Translations under genes and position numbers: made by a program | Origin: Candidatus Darwinimomas equi | Lineage (GTDB): Bacteria > Bacillota > Clostridia > Lachnospirales > Lachnospiraceae | Assembly (NCBI GenBank): GCA_018066045.1 | Contig: JAGHSD010000021.1 | Span: 1-38,490 of the forward strand | Direction of reading: 5' to 3' | Length of the DNA stretch: 38,490 nt | Shown here: one piece after another, positions 28,201-32,167 of the stretch | Numbering within the stretch: position 1 is the stretch's first letter | How the letters are laid out: each line of letters opens with the position of its first letter | Notes under the pieces: model-generated | The model's database searches: none | What the model saw: only the letters and a program-made list of their open reading frames with translations | Told to the model about the DNA's origin: nothing

Positions 28201-30432
28201 TAGATCCTTCTGAAGACTGATCAAATCACCTTCTGCTGCTAAATCAATCGCTGCTTCAAGTGAATGATACTCCAGTCCTGTGTACATGTTCTTTACAGCT
28301 GCTTTGGATGCCGGTTCAACAGTGTAAATTATATTGTCGCTTTCATCTCTGCTTTCAAACGGAGCATTTTCACTATCTTTTACCATCCATGGTTTAAGTT
28401 TATCTGTATATGTTCCGCTGCTTAACCTCCAATAAAAGATATCCTCTGCCGGATATATCAGCTTTCCGTCTATCAGAATATTATTTCCGTTGACATAAAA
28501 GTTTGACGGAAGCGTCGTTTCGTTAAGAGCATATCCTCCCTCTGCTGCAAGCAAATTTACTTTTGAATTACCGGAAGTTGAAATATAAAAATCAACTGCA
28601 TCATTAAAAATTACATTTCGTCCCGTATATGTTCCACCTGCCAATGTACACTGACACCAGCGAATCCGTCCATCTCTGAAGGTCACGACATTGGATGCCG
28701 GCGAAAGTGATGTGTTTTCTATCCTTCCTGAAGAATCCTCAGAGCTGTCTTTTATTGTGACATTTACTCCTTCAAATTTAATCACCGGCTTATCCGGAAG
28801 TTCTCCCTTTATCTCATATCCCTTAAGGTCAAGGTAAACGGTTCTGTGGTCACTTCTCCATTTGCCTTGAGAATCATCTCGATTTTTTATCATAGCAGCA
28901 GTATCGGTCAGTATGATATTGGTGCTGATTTCTATGGTTTCTCCCGGCTGTACTGCATCAAGCGCTTCCTGAAGAGATGCATAATCCCTGCTGCCTATAT
29001 GTGCAACGAAATTGTTGCGGGTAATAGAGATCTCAACAATATGCTTTTCTCCTCTTTCGTCGGTATATTGTACTGTCAGTTTTCCGGATATGAAATTTTC
29101 ACCGACTGTATAGGTTGTATCTGCTCCGCTTCCCGAACTGCTCACAGCCGTACCGCCCGGATTAATATCTGTTAAACTCGACCGTACATCGGTTATTCCT
29201 GAAGGATCTGTTATATTCATTTCCTTTAGGACATCTTTTACAGAAAAACTGTTTCCACTTATCGAATATTTTATGTTACTTAAACTAAACTCAATTACAT
29301 ATGCGGAAAAACTGTCTGTGATAACAGAAAATTCAACCGGTAATGCATCACTCTGTTCTGTATTGTCATCTTTTGGAATATTTACCACAGCCGTCTCGGC
29401 TTTTGCAGAGGCATCTTCCGACGGCTCAACTACTTCAAGCTCTTCTGCCACATACGGAGTATCTATTAACCAGGTATCTTCTTCTGCCTCAGCTATACCT
29501 TCTGCAGCAGAATAATCCGATAACAACGCATCGAATTTTTCTGTTGCTTTTTGAATGTCTTTTTTGCCTGCCTTCTGATTTACATCATCGAACACCTCTC
29601 CGTCGGGGAATTCTAACTCTGATTCTATTCCTTCGGCTTCTGCCTTTTCGATCTTCTCAGCAATTTTTGTCAGTTTTTCTATACTGTCTTCTGCATGGAA
29701 TACACGTATCCCTGTCAGGTTGGCAACAGCTTCCGTAAGAGTGAATTTTATCTCCACTTCACCGTCAGGCTCGATCTCATTACCGTCTTCATCCAGTATG
29801 GTGATATCCAATATGTTTCTCTTTGTAGAAAGCTCTGATGTAAATGCGGAGGCATCAGCATTTTTCTCTGAATCACTTGCTGTTACGCTCGGGTTCGAAG
29901 TGCTATCTATATCTGTGGCAACAGGCACTCCTGCAGGCTGTGCGCCCGTTTCATCCTCGGTTCCGTCAATTATTTTTGTATTGTCAACTGCAGCTTCTAT
30001 ATCTTCGTATGTTGTTGATTCTGTTGCTATTTTTTCTACAACTACTTTTGCCGTTGCAGGAAGTACCCCTGCTTTTGCTTTTACCGTGACCACTATTCCG
30101 TCAACAGGATCTGAGCATGCTATGAAATCCTGTTCACTTTCAGCGAACCCGGTATCGTTTTCTGAGGCAATATCCGTTAATACGTTTTTTATATCTGTTG
30201 CAGTCTCCGCTGATACACTTTTGTCCTGTGCCGCGTCTTCTGTGCCGAGCGCAATATCTTTTTCGACTAATATTTCTTTTTCCGGAAGGATATCCTCAAT
30301 CATGCTTCCGAAGCTGTCTTTCGCCGTCACTTCCGATTCCGCAAAGCTCGTCATCGGTGATAAAAGCGCCATGGTAACTGCAAGAACCAACGCTATTGTT
30401 TTTTTGTAATGTGTTAAAAACTGCATGCTCAT
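7234..30432 (-). CDS. Giant secreted repeat protein (7,732 aa as called), beta-helix-like modules plus InlB/Flg_new (Listeria-Bacteroides) repeats; putative surface adhesin
   Basis: Single uninterrupted ORF; signal peptide; repeated Y(Y/F)xSLxxAxxxAxxGxTVxLLKD...ITLDLNGKTLxG...ISGGxF...YPYTV modules; repeated YTVSFDxxGHGxQIxxQxVxxGGKIxKPxxPTxxGYxFDGWFKEDGT...WNFxxDxVTxxxTLxAKW units. Start may be ATG at 30426 (better spaced from AAGAG). Confidence 0.93.
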   Translation of the reverse strand: MSMQFLTHYKKTIALVLAVTMALLSPMTSFAESEVTAKDSFGSMIEDILPEKEILVEKDIALGTEDAAQDKSVSAETATDIKNVLTDIASENDTGFAESEQDFIACSDPVDGIVVTVKAKAGVLPATAKVVVEKIATESTTYEDIEAAVDNTKIIDGTEDETGAQPAGVPVATDIDSTSNPSVTASDSEKNADASAFTSELSTKRNILDITILDEDGNEIEPDGEVEIKFTLTEAVANLTGIRVFHAEDSIEKLTKIAEKIEKAEAEGIESELEFPDGEVFDDVNQKAGKKDIQKATEKFDALLSDYSAAEGIAEAEEDTWLIDTPYVAEELEVVEPSEDASAKAETAVVNIPKDDNTEQSDALPVEFSVITDSFSAYVIEFSLSNIKYSISGNSFSVKDVLKEMNITDPSGITDVRSSLTDINPGGTAVSSSGSGADTTYTVGENFISGKLTVQYTDERGEKHIVEISITRNNFVAHIGSRDYASLQEALDAVQPGETIEISTNIILTDTAAMIKNRDDSQGKWRSDHRTVYLDLKGYEIKGELPDKPVIKFEGVNVTIKDSSEDSSGRIENTSLSPASNVVTFRDGRIRWCQCTLAGGTYTGRNVIFNDAVDFYISTSGNSKVNLLAAEGGYALNETTLPSNFYVNGNNILIDGKLIYPAEDIFYWRLSSGTYTDKLKPWMVKDSENAPFESRDESDNIIYTVEPASKAAVKNMYTGLEYHSLEAAIDLAAEGDLISLQKDLSGDFPIAKTVSVDLNRKTLSGTVTATSGNAKFMNGDLNGSLVASGDSTDVIIPAINMESGSISAKDGAKISISGGTYGLSVTLSESNGSIEISGGQFAKEISPEYIAPGYMAIKEGDYWTVTSAEGNEAVLADEIHGVKDYGTLPAMIATASDGDIVVIVTNALGEESINADNGKDFSIDLYGKTIKKNLVISGNTKLHLTDGILDGSITVADGSKLFINNEMPVKVTGGIAISGEAVLSNAKAYFDGNITGTGDVKITAGYFKSERVEKYLAEGYKAVKSDDEYYKIVPVTVKVTSAGGTVSYFEDLQTAAKLMNASSEYNGATIELLKDVTDHVVFRKENGINNEYILSLGNYSLRATEGEYALGVEGAKITLESGTIYGAAPGAIAVEKSGTLIIPEDSNIRISGKMLNTDESNSSINISGGYYADPPKNNLEPGFAVFLDSTYKEFPYAVKRISENAAAYNKQKNTYYVSLKDAVSDAGSNQTISLFKSVYDAEEKAEVKESITFDFGSFVFANGNIKVSESGHLDIVSGSYKNITVSEGKDRITVKAGLFDNTSRNSFADSLDSGLSFISNTDAATKTDFPWMVGTAEVSIIRGSTTIEYTSISDAVNDMSGGDELRLLKDITLENGKHLDFNRVPAYTTISLNLNGHTLSGQFDNGGLLTFNMLHVNISDSTGTGKIWNKSTSGNSYAIYSTSGSYVKMRIYGGIIEGANAIYLYESDVFINEARAAVSVLADNADGYAILFNSPSAEINIADSGSYIPKIKGNIEYKDYPVNANLYYRIQGGMFTNRIRDNYLYRYYEYTKREYSERQYRVFFNPDDNTAAEYPYTVYSAARAKAELVNTSKNKDIAAEAVSTAAEHAESGDTIRILQEVTDNSVEISANVTLETSGNGKLGGKLKAKGSDAVINISAGKYSNLTFSTEDGGSVNITGGWYNSVLSTGEDETAGISITGGFFSEAPDSECIPDGYKRVNIDEGIYKYTVKKLDDIEAYVKKQSGEEQYYCTLTQAISAADNNDTVHLLRDGITISNGDIPGTEKAQFTKDITLDLNGKTLLVHESGNITVKDYLIIKNGTVNSAVYDVDNKQDSMFQFQGFDTRRNIITLNNVNVRGYSPICLTGNLNNCGLVINNSNDYTITAHTLIAANNSGTGKTLVINGGKFNLTSWLFDNDAIHNNYQATINGGDFTIGSWEGTRSPSDRHIDTVINAGNFNLSPDQSFITIGNRNSIIKNWADDQTGTGDYQYSVGPTPDCEAKLPKEHCIYEKEEDGGIYYLSVIDAVKEATPGTTLTVLKDAVISNESEKITFSGTIHAASGVLTITGGKYDAVFSRTQLATISITGGLFKNAPKKEYVAEGYGVKVTGEDYPYIVLPVTEIDGEAILYDVSEKIDYYIDTLKNALSSSLLEDGDVITLRKDANIDNSSEFGKSITLNLDNHQLKAVVNVYYDLPVRASVSMINGNVVQDSSERDGNTLFRIYEGGKLSFDNVNLDAYSVAIFWTDEHADPNPSELYIHGGTHNIRYIASSLPQNQNIKGKAVIDGGYYPSLADWRFRGEDPTGFKDYIHVDLEIRGGSFNLNPDFEWKDNNGKGTVRRITIASGKGIIRNIGNSEYPWSVATLSEADCEAKFPKEHCIYEKEEDAGIYYRTIGTAFSDVHTTKTVTLCKDVNLSETVAANCADGGTITLDLNGKAINCSDTDSKYSVAENTTLIIISSIEGGSIRNFGTVYPPSGSKGGTIIFDGANVKGYLGITKYKTEIKSGKWWIDRASRPTPGEHEQGEFKISGGKFRYNTWDDKDLLKSGCYFFNNPDDDKNDYPYLVDQGYTVSFVLNGHGGEIAPVTARAGYTFAAPATPSDVSHSFEGWFTENGASSGNWGDQWDFDTDKVTKNTTLYAKWTIKKYTVSFDMQGHGAQIASQSVEHGGKITKPADPTAEGYLFDGWFTKDGTGSDWGEKWNFEENTVTADITLHAKWTEAEASLKKQGESTAVYFASLSDAMDVAGDGSTVTLLKNITIPAGNLLWKRSSSIAVTFDLNGKTITGNYAGPLLDIENIKLSIIDSSAAGSGESAGTIENKSDSSSAYVLRLMNQNGWIPLKISAGNYIGYNGIEFKYYDIDLSNLNITAQGNALKDTQNIVEDIAISSGKFKGSIIVGNSFEGNYGKITGGLFTHKLDSRLYAGNSATHRQFRSGDADYPYTVDKKENAAAENYSDTDKNIEGLGYYSLSRAVSDASANAKIRVLKPVTSDTEVSRSDIEITGDIEVKDSALLEIKAGKYDGVLSKAESARINITGGLFKIAPNASHIADGYGVQNNPDTASDYKYTIVKIAESEAYVEKSGTDVKIYYASLSDALDNVTGIIPRDTVVLLKDLTVRKEGYDKDGTAVHEAIKFSKNVILDLNGKTLIIGGQRDAGNRERIGDIPVSSIVEIKNGNITTTMSAKDESGKYPYAFSMFQLQNGAQISFASVSIAGYCPVDFSSDLTALTGVAFRNSNVDACSLVSGQITDRNRAKLEVEGGTYELESWFFTHYPRHTNITRNIISGQFKLGEWGTPAGSTSYGTTTVLSADFNLDPDDARITIADGSSIVKNYPDNHDSEYAPYQYTVGSAEECEAYVPGAVPADNPKNNIYYRTIGAALNDVHETRTVTLCKDVILEESVTVSCSDAGKTITLDLNGKKLTSSDKQTISVAEDTTLNITSSNENGTFTNFTTGNSAGGKIIFENVNVEGSVRLLDCETEIISGKWKISTMSLPSIESGKLRISGGKFNTRLSEGCLATGCYFFDNPYADRNDYPYLVDKGYTVSFVLNGHGGEIAPVKARAGYTFAAPATPSDVSYSFDGWFKESGCENRWNFDTDTVKSNMTLYAKWTIKKYTASFDMHGHGAQIASQSVAHGGNITKPADPTAEGYLFDGWFTKDGTGSDWGEKWNFEENTVTADITLHAKWTEAEAYRINNGSVEKIYFASLSEAVNKASDGSTVYVLKDGIVVGGDSATGEQLNLDKTFTIDLNGKTLVSRFPTVHGEGKTITIQNGTVSSADENNKTALFWLNAYNTSLVLNNVNTYGDRIAALSCDKDVLTINGGFHKGHTIISANGNGSNQKLSISSGDFELDTWMYDDDNTHNNYTADVTGGNFKLGSWKGKSSADSNCKININGGNYNLSPDQTFATIKTGKGIIRNVKDAVYPWSVDNISICVASVPNISRVNNDTIYYRTIRDALADADRTETITLLDAVSLEDSVYIGDEESHRYTVTIDLAGHTFTTTTSGTIGTIGTIGTIGTIGIASGSVAKFDNSSASRATIENLYMDTFGSGRVEFAESIDFAGALDLNNHRAVITGGRWNISEMGANPKLSIIGGKFNKDYSEYLAEGTQARFYENTDEDKKTYPFIVDERYYTVSFDLQGHGEPQPATLSVIPMATISTPSAVSEEGYEFGGWFREPECANRWNFDTDPVESDMTLYAKWAKKNYNVYFNMNGHGEQIDTQSVPYGEMAKQPETPQEEGYTFGGWFKDRSFDNAWNFTTDPVKSNMTLHAKWDQNKYEVSFDMHEHGAQIASQSVAHGGKIAEPPIPSEIGYLFDGWFKEDGTKSGSWGDQWSFENDTVTAAVTLHAKWSEAAAVVIDSQNTTYYRTAEEAFAAAQNGDTVKLLKPFEVTEALTVNHSITLDLNGQTLSGNDDRYIIAVENAGFTVTDTSISKEGKIENTSTDPASYAVILTADDETNEYAFTMTGGTISGYNGVVSDWNYHTLNISGGYISASGIEYSTSLSWWNSVVSLNISDGYFKGSVEYAGAGSMTNHGNITGGYYSDKSARSYMAEGYGVLDNKDEATKIAYPYTVGQAFRVEFELNGHGDTYYDVQYVANGGKVVKPEDPTEKGYTFDGWFKEDGTESGNWGEPWNFERDTITKDTTLYAKWTTNTYTVTFHTHKDGVTVEPQTIEYGAKVVEPQKPYAEGWVFSGWFKEDGTTSGNWGEKWNFEKDIVTAEITLHAKWDEAEASIISTRLTRPEYYTSLTAALASASDADTDTVTLYKTVEAASTIVIDKNITLDLNGRNISGSLTDCVIRVDGTSLKITDSSTGDTARGRIINNSTSGNSYAVALFGDETVKDDTLIIDGVAIEGYNAIWSDFNYDGIKMISGSITAPADGIIAGTDGIAAGFWNNCMKLEISGGEIKGKLSYEGAGGIADGYTGAIKGGIYSDKPEKTFINPEYGVADNTDATTKNAYPYRVVLLSETSYEVTYDANGGTLDGPSSVTVQYGKTIGQDIRPKASFTDKVLGGWYAKIDEQTWSDEPWNFDTDVVTENLTLRAAWADALAEVSYTDAEGKTVVKQYENLSDAAKDAAEKAIYPDAVLKLMTNVDIPAGEHTWSEFNDKKAELTLDLNGYDITGNTEGALLRILGKGHLILKDSTVTTGRIENSNESGDAISIADGSLTIASGYITGRRGAVYYDSSRNSSAKVAINGGKIKGAFSTGSLDTAHATITLNGGEYDRKSTGTYITLAENSDWIYRTSEDYPYAVVHDADKVASYTWMTEGQGGEQIEHTEYFATFEDAVTFANTKDEGILQLLNNYEKNTSYVLYKNVEIDLNDYALSGSVAGQPLISVVGANLTVYGKTGVGSVDGTEAEGSLSNTASSGIVISMSDPSKKLSIGSGRYQGSIVYENVQQGQKPAGDIYGGIYSEAPGKKEISGVISSEGYLKEGYEVTDNTDTETQTAYPKQVSIRKFTVTFNTLNKDVTVNPQPVEYGQKAKEVTPYVKDLAFEGWFEKDGRSTGDWGTKWSFDNEIKSDVELFAKWSHAVAALEHAGETKNYNSIADAVAAANAFTEGTAALTLLDNCDINETLAFDLETGLTVDLKGKNLTGSIARGSLISKSGSGKLTITDSADKTAYGLINNTGLKGGSISVGQGDAEIIAGKIRGAMSAAASQEKTGNITLAGGLYDSEAYASVNGTAVKLADGYVWLNRTEDGTYPYEVISSSDMAAIYTVGTKTLAFNDLEKAVKYAYEHTGGTLKLENSYPLSGQTAKTLEFAGNITLDLNGKSITVNRSAPAVQSAGKISILDSSSDKNGSINNNSGSALEVKFVSETSKDIIISGGNFQGAVRYDITQISSLTGVAGDITGGSFSISPNDASSLYPGRTIGHMGMLHDGYGVIDNGAGAIYRYSVGINNYAVTFKGNGGTFEGGSTADLVRYYDHGHVITKEEEPQFAHKPSDTKIFDGWFTKSGALDPATGAPDWGRKWNFGSDAVTSGMTLYARWGDRVAKIVRDGKELSFSSIQDAVDAALPGEIVKVLDNVTVYEPIVITGKKLILDLGGHTITANPASRLSGAVQITGGDVTVKNGKVINNAGTAVKTKDGTVVLSGLTVTSAAAAALSVDGGAMTVTGSTVTGTTGITVNPSASGSGAAKTVTLKVEGGSRITGTTNDGINSFKAEYGTPETGGKVDLKLNNSTINGKDCGIKMQGVDEFDCASEASTCVSEGDYAIDPGSARGNINWNHGSLEALKEIFVITAGTAITVTVTYALLKAKTMVSLKTLAITGCTIAAVAITAGLFELLFNSKKGNKPKDEMVRIEYDSKGGSAVPEAFYVPKGTVITVEARPNKGNGSECKGWRCDANNLLYQGGESYTASKDTLFTAEYRYKVTFDTGNTDAKKITSKVPDAQWIDEGGKARKPVPSEYTPIDKNYVLSSWKDGNADFNFETTVINKPYNLKANWKDRVHLKIEGKLKTEVDQPIKVVIDKDYKTLKEALDEANKAIYGIAGDYIDVSISVKLLDNFISSLNAQPVSGQPYGTYDVKNDMTLNLADYDISEHLVDTAVFTVDSGSTLSVKGAGTIYSLKTAFKVNDDSQTQKGGGVNITAGAITAATNVISFNQYGAFSISGGTVEAGGDNGNVVYVNNPQTGKITGGITGGYISGGTNIPKPASEEDKLNITGGFYTEKAKTAFDNVGLPAGYCWKKSGLASHPWTIDRGRVVKFDAKGGTPAPEDQTVSIGERVIKPAAMTKEGVTFDAWYTKDGTVNKDAAGNPDWGEKWIFETRTIADTDPNPLWLYAKWDGAVARVDYLADVTGAVKNPTYHASVKAAFDTANADAAAYQITYQITLLKDAQIVTGEEAVAQKLDGIPGTKNYTFDLGTHTLSIGLTAESLRAAITVGQGIDITVKNGEIEGTGRLFDNGAELTLADSISIKGITDDLIFEQNGPGSYTEFKSGTFTALKLEPSAGSITLTDGKYAHIIYEPQNTSPVCSINGGVYDDFTKEYIEAKRALLYNIILNPLKPGWVTNTDDLTKDLYPWTLGDPVAYVSYKVIDGIARPDTYHTSLKEAFEKASADEDADNIWLLKDITIGDSDRVEFNADDERTDVYFELNKHTITVNSPTNAAITVSSQKVPLIVNDSNAYSTITGSGKLFSIEGGSLLLGHGVNIEGTDSLNIVEASGELTFNGAKYTGLTVEQNGGKLICDRGTYTDINLKSGGGETVYEEGSFKKIVYEVLSGNPELHVNSGIYDDDTKNDIETKRKQPGYNITLSPQKPDWVENTDKSTKTDYPWTLGAKDPVAKITLQSGTEYTYNSLQAPFDDIYSYRVRPMDIAAVTLLKDTEENVTVNRIGGDMISLDLGGNTLTGSISLSDYAKLDMYNGKIATASEDESVAISVTGYGSELHINRATPSVDIAGDIKAEDEALIEIFSDGARVYGHLSASGSDARIVLRGGIYKEHVTDFCDKDYICTENKDEKTRAKYPHKVVYNDPVNAEAENTRTNMKYEKLEYAFHDSIPGDQIILLKDISHPDTDYMNAADIEFNLNGHTVDCKSFTFISGHVVDKSAANKYGGVGLIRTPGLIGSPSDAEGILLMDDGADRVTTSSRYGWVPLFDKENGGYRILYYAFTYSSKVGVIDNNVLRFRYRFEFGNADGYKYLSSGVSGIDLIADIRWESCSEQYIGDKYHRFKINSDGLIKEYGQSYVDKPGTTYLIAIKYNNYKIELPGKMVNLTGELRSSVLQLPEGTGIVSNSYKVPE
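11587..11745 (-). other. Two-helix hydrophobic hairpin inside the mega-protein (about aa 6224-6281 including flanks)
   Basis: EIFVITAGTAITVTVTYALLKAKTMVSLKTLAITGCTIAAVAITAGLFELLF: two long uncharged stretches separated by KAKTMVSLK. Confidence 0.75.
18385..18429 (-). repeat. Perfect 9-bp tandem repeat, 5 copies, in frame (encodes TIG/GTI tripeptides)
   Basis: acctatagt x5 on the + strand; translated GTIGTIGTIGTIGTIGI. Confidence 0.97.
19376..19635 (-). repeat. 260-bp direct repeat copy A (pairs with 22274-22533)
   Basis: Manual ungapped alignment: about 9 mismatches in 260 bp. Confidence 0.9.
19718..19852 (-). repeat. 135-bp direct repeat copy A (pairs with 22631-22765)
   Basis: Manual ungapped alignment: about 4 mismatches in 135 bp. 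Confidence 0.9.
22274..22533 (-). repeat. 260-bp direct repeat copy B (pairs with 19376-19635)
   Basis: See copy A. Confidence 0.9.
22631..22765 (-). repeat. 135-bp direct repeat copy B (pairs with 19718-19852)
   Basis: See copy A. Confidence 0.9.
30340..30432 (-). other. Predicted N-terminal signal peptide of the mega-protein
   Basis: MSMQFLTHYKKTIALVLAVTMALLSPMTSFA|ESE; basic n-region, hydrophobic core, AxA-like end. Confidence 0.8.
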
Positions 30433-30497
30433 ATCTCTTAAATATCTTCAAGCAACAAATCCTGGCACGAATAATTTCTCCGTACATATATCCTTTT

Positions 30498-30529
30498 ATT
30501 ATATCACAAAACACCTGATTTTTCATCAT
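30498..30529 (-). promoter_or_regulatory. Possible promoter of the mega-protein gene: -10 TATAAT (30498-30503) at the foot of the inverted repeat, -35-like ATGAAA around its loop
   Basis: TATAAT 6/6; -35 4/6 with about 17-nt spacing. Confidence 0.4.
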
Positions 30530-30548
30530 AAATCAGGTGTTTTGTGAT
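30503..30548. terminator. 19-bp perfect inverted repeat with 8-nt loop between the surface operon and the mega-protein gene (bidirectional terminator and/or operator)
   Basis: ATCACAAAACACCTGATTT - TTCATCAT - AAATCAGGTGTTTTGTGAT. Confidence 0.75.
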
Positions 30549-30602
30549 TATTTCCGGCAGGCATCCGCCTGCCATCGTCTTATTGTATATTATCTGTATG
30601 AA

Positions 30603-31709
30603 TCAGAACATCTCGTAGAGCCTGTCCTTTAATTCATCAAGGAATCTTTCGGTTTTTTCCTGAATTCTTGAAGTAGGATCACCATCCTCCTTAATCCCGG
30701 CACCCGCAGTACCCTCAGGTAATGTGACCGGTTCGGCTATGATTCCGTCCGGATCTTCATGAATAGCGCTTATCCGGGCATTTATAGCCTCAACATCAGC
30801 CTCAAGCTGTGCGATCTTTGCACCCTCCCTGAGAGTTATCGCCTCGATCAGCTCCTTATTCCTCTCCTGTCTCTCTCCTGCCATGCATGCCGACACGATA
30901 TCGCACTCACCGGTTTTGTCTCTTGCTTTTATTACCGAGAGCATACTTGAGAAAACCTCTTCATCATATGGATACCGCTCTGTTTGCTCCGGCGGACCTA
31001 CTGCCAATGCTATACTTTCAAAATTATCGATCGCACTCAATGTCCTGTCTTTGATTCCGTCTGCCATGTACTCCTCAGTACGGATGACCGAAGCATCCGT
31101 GTCCTCGGCAATCTGCAGAGATGCATCGGCAAGTATGACTTTAATACCGTTATTGCCTGCCTGTTCGATAGCATCATCAATCTCACCCGGGTCAAAGTCT
31201 GCACTCAGATATACTGCCTCTGCCTTTGGCAGTCCCGCTTTTCCTATCTCTGAAGCAATCTTACGGATATCACCGGCCTTTCGGGGCGAGATCACTATTC
31301 CCCAGCCATCACCGGTCAGATTTTTCATATCCGCAATGCTTATATATCCCGGCTTTCCGGGAAATGCTTCCGTGGATACAGCTATATCAGCCACACATGA
31401 ATTCTTATCAAGGATTTCTTCTGCGCTTCTGATCAGATTATCATCCGGCGTCTTAAAAAGAATCGTAACTGTTGCCTGCACTCCATCCTGCTTTTTGATT
31501 CCCTCACGAATCTTCCTTATCCTGTAATTAAGATTATCTCTGCGTGTATACAGTTCATTTATCTGCTCATTGATAGTACTGTATGCCTGCTCCATCCTGG
31601 CTGCATATGCAGTTTCATCGTTGCGATCCTTTATGATAGCAATCATAAGCGCAGCAAATGCTATTAAGCATAACGCAGCAATTATTTTTTTAATGATGTC
31701 ACTTCTCAT
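30603..31709 (-). CDS. Membrane-anchored protein with coiled-coil segments and a possible degenerate polysaccharide-deacetylase (NodB)-like domain
   Basis: N-terminal TM (IIAALCLIAFAALMIAII), coiled coil, then ATVTILFKTPDD...GYISIADMKNLTGDGWGIVISPRKAGDIRKIASEIGKAG..., resembling NodB layout without obvious catalytic His/Asp residues. Confidence 0.5.
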   Translation of the reverse strand: MRSDIIKKIIAALCLIAFAALMIAIIKDRNDETAYAARMEQAYSTINEQINELYTRRDNLNYRIRKIREGIKKQDGVQATVTILFKTPDDNLIRSAEEILDKNSCVADIAVSTEAFPGKPGYISIADMKNLTGDGWGIVISPRKAGDIRKIASEIGKAGLPKAEAVYLSADFDPGEIDDAIEQAGNNGIKVILADASLQIAEDTDASVIRTEEYMADGIKDRTLSAIDNFESIALAVGPPEQTERYPYDEEVFSSMLSVIKARDKTGECDIVSACMAGERQERNKELIEAITLREGAKIAQLEADVEAINARISAIHEDPDGIIAEPVTLPEGTAGAGIKEDGDPTSRIQEKTERFLDELKDRLYEMF

Positions 31710-32167
31710 TATTCAGAGATCATCCCGTTTTTTAGTTTTTTTCTTATCTTGCGTATTTCCTTTGTGAATAAGCGAATCTTATCTGCCAGCTCCGCTGTCC
31801 TGTTCGGGTCAAATGAAATCAATCCCCTGTGTATCCTTGTTGCTATCCCTATCACATCCGTTCTTTTAATCGGCGCATCAGGTTTGTCACAGTTATCGCC
31901 AAGGGTCTGTATCTCATCTCCCGAAATTCTGTAAATCCTATGCATCACGGCCTGACCGTCACTGCGTTTGAAGACCACGATATCACCCGGCTTCAGTTCC
32001 CTGTAAACAGATGTGATTTCTGCCATATCCTTATCAGATCTTATCAGAGGCCACATACTGTTCCCATGTGGAATCACCCTGGCTGTGCACCCGGTTCCTG
32101 ATTGTCTCATCTCCGTCCATTCATCTATAGGCACATCCAGAAATCTCACATTCTGCTTATTACTCAT
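31709..32167 (-). CDS. S24/S26-family signal-peptidase-like protein (SipW-like Ser/His type) without obvious TM segments
   Basis: ARVIPHGNSMWPLI (catalytic Ser), LKPGDIVVFKR, AVMHRIYRISGDEIQTLGDNC. Start at 32167 (MSNKQNVRF) preferred; overlaps the upstream stop by 8 nt. Confidence 0.75.
   Translation of the reverse strand: MSNKQNVRFLDVPIDEWTEMRQSGTGCTARVIPHGNSMWPLIRSDKDMAEITSVYRELKPGDIVVFKRSDGQAVMHRIYRISGDEIQTLGDNCDKPDAPIKRTDVIGIATRIHRGLISFDPNRTAELADKIRLFTKEIRKIRKKLKNGMISE

Larger units (their letters stand above)
7880..29000 (-). repeat. Array of about 29 divergent beta-helix-like modules within the mega-protein (approximate bounds)
   Basis: Manual count of recurring 'SLxxAl...tvxLlkd...ltLdLnGktltg...isGGxf' units along the translation. 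Confidence 0.7.

Noticed and set aside
29720-30409. 229-aa + strand ORF antisense to the mega-gene, along with many similar + strand ORFs (e.g. 26180-26746, 15857-16153, 30883-31527)
   Set aside because: They mirror the codon structure of the long minus-strand genes, show low-complexity Ser/Leu/Pro-rich translations, and have no convincing start signals or family resemblance.
7234-30432. Mega-ORF as an NRPS/PKS or contact-dependent toxin
   Set aside because: No carrier, adenylation or ketosynthase motifs, no RHS/YD repeats, and no toxin-like C-terminal domain with an adjacent immunity gene were recognised.
30296-30529. 77-aa ORF overlapping the mega-gene start
   Set aside because: It runs through the 19-bp inverted repeat and the mega-gene start in another frame; a uORF beginning MYGEII is possible but unsupported.
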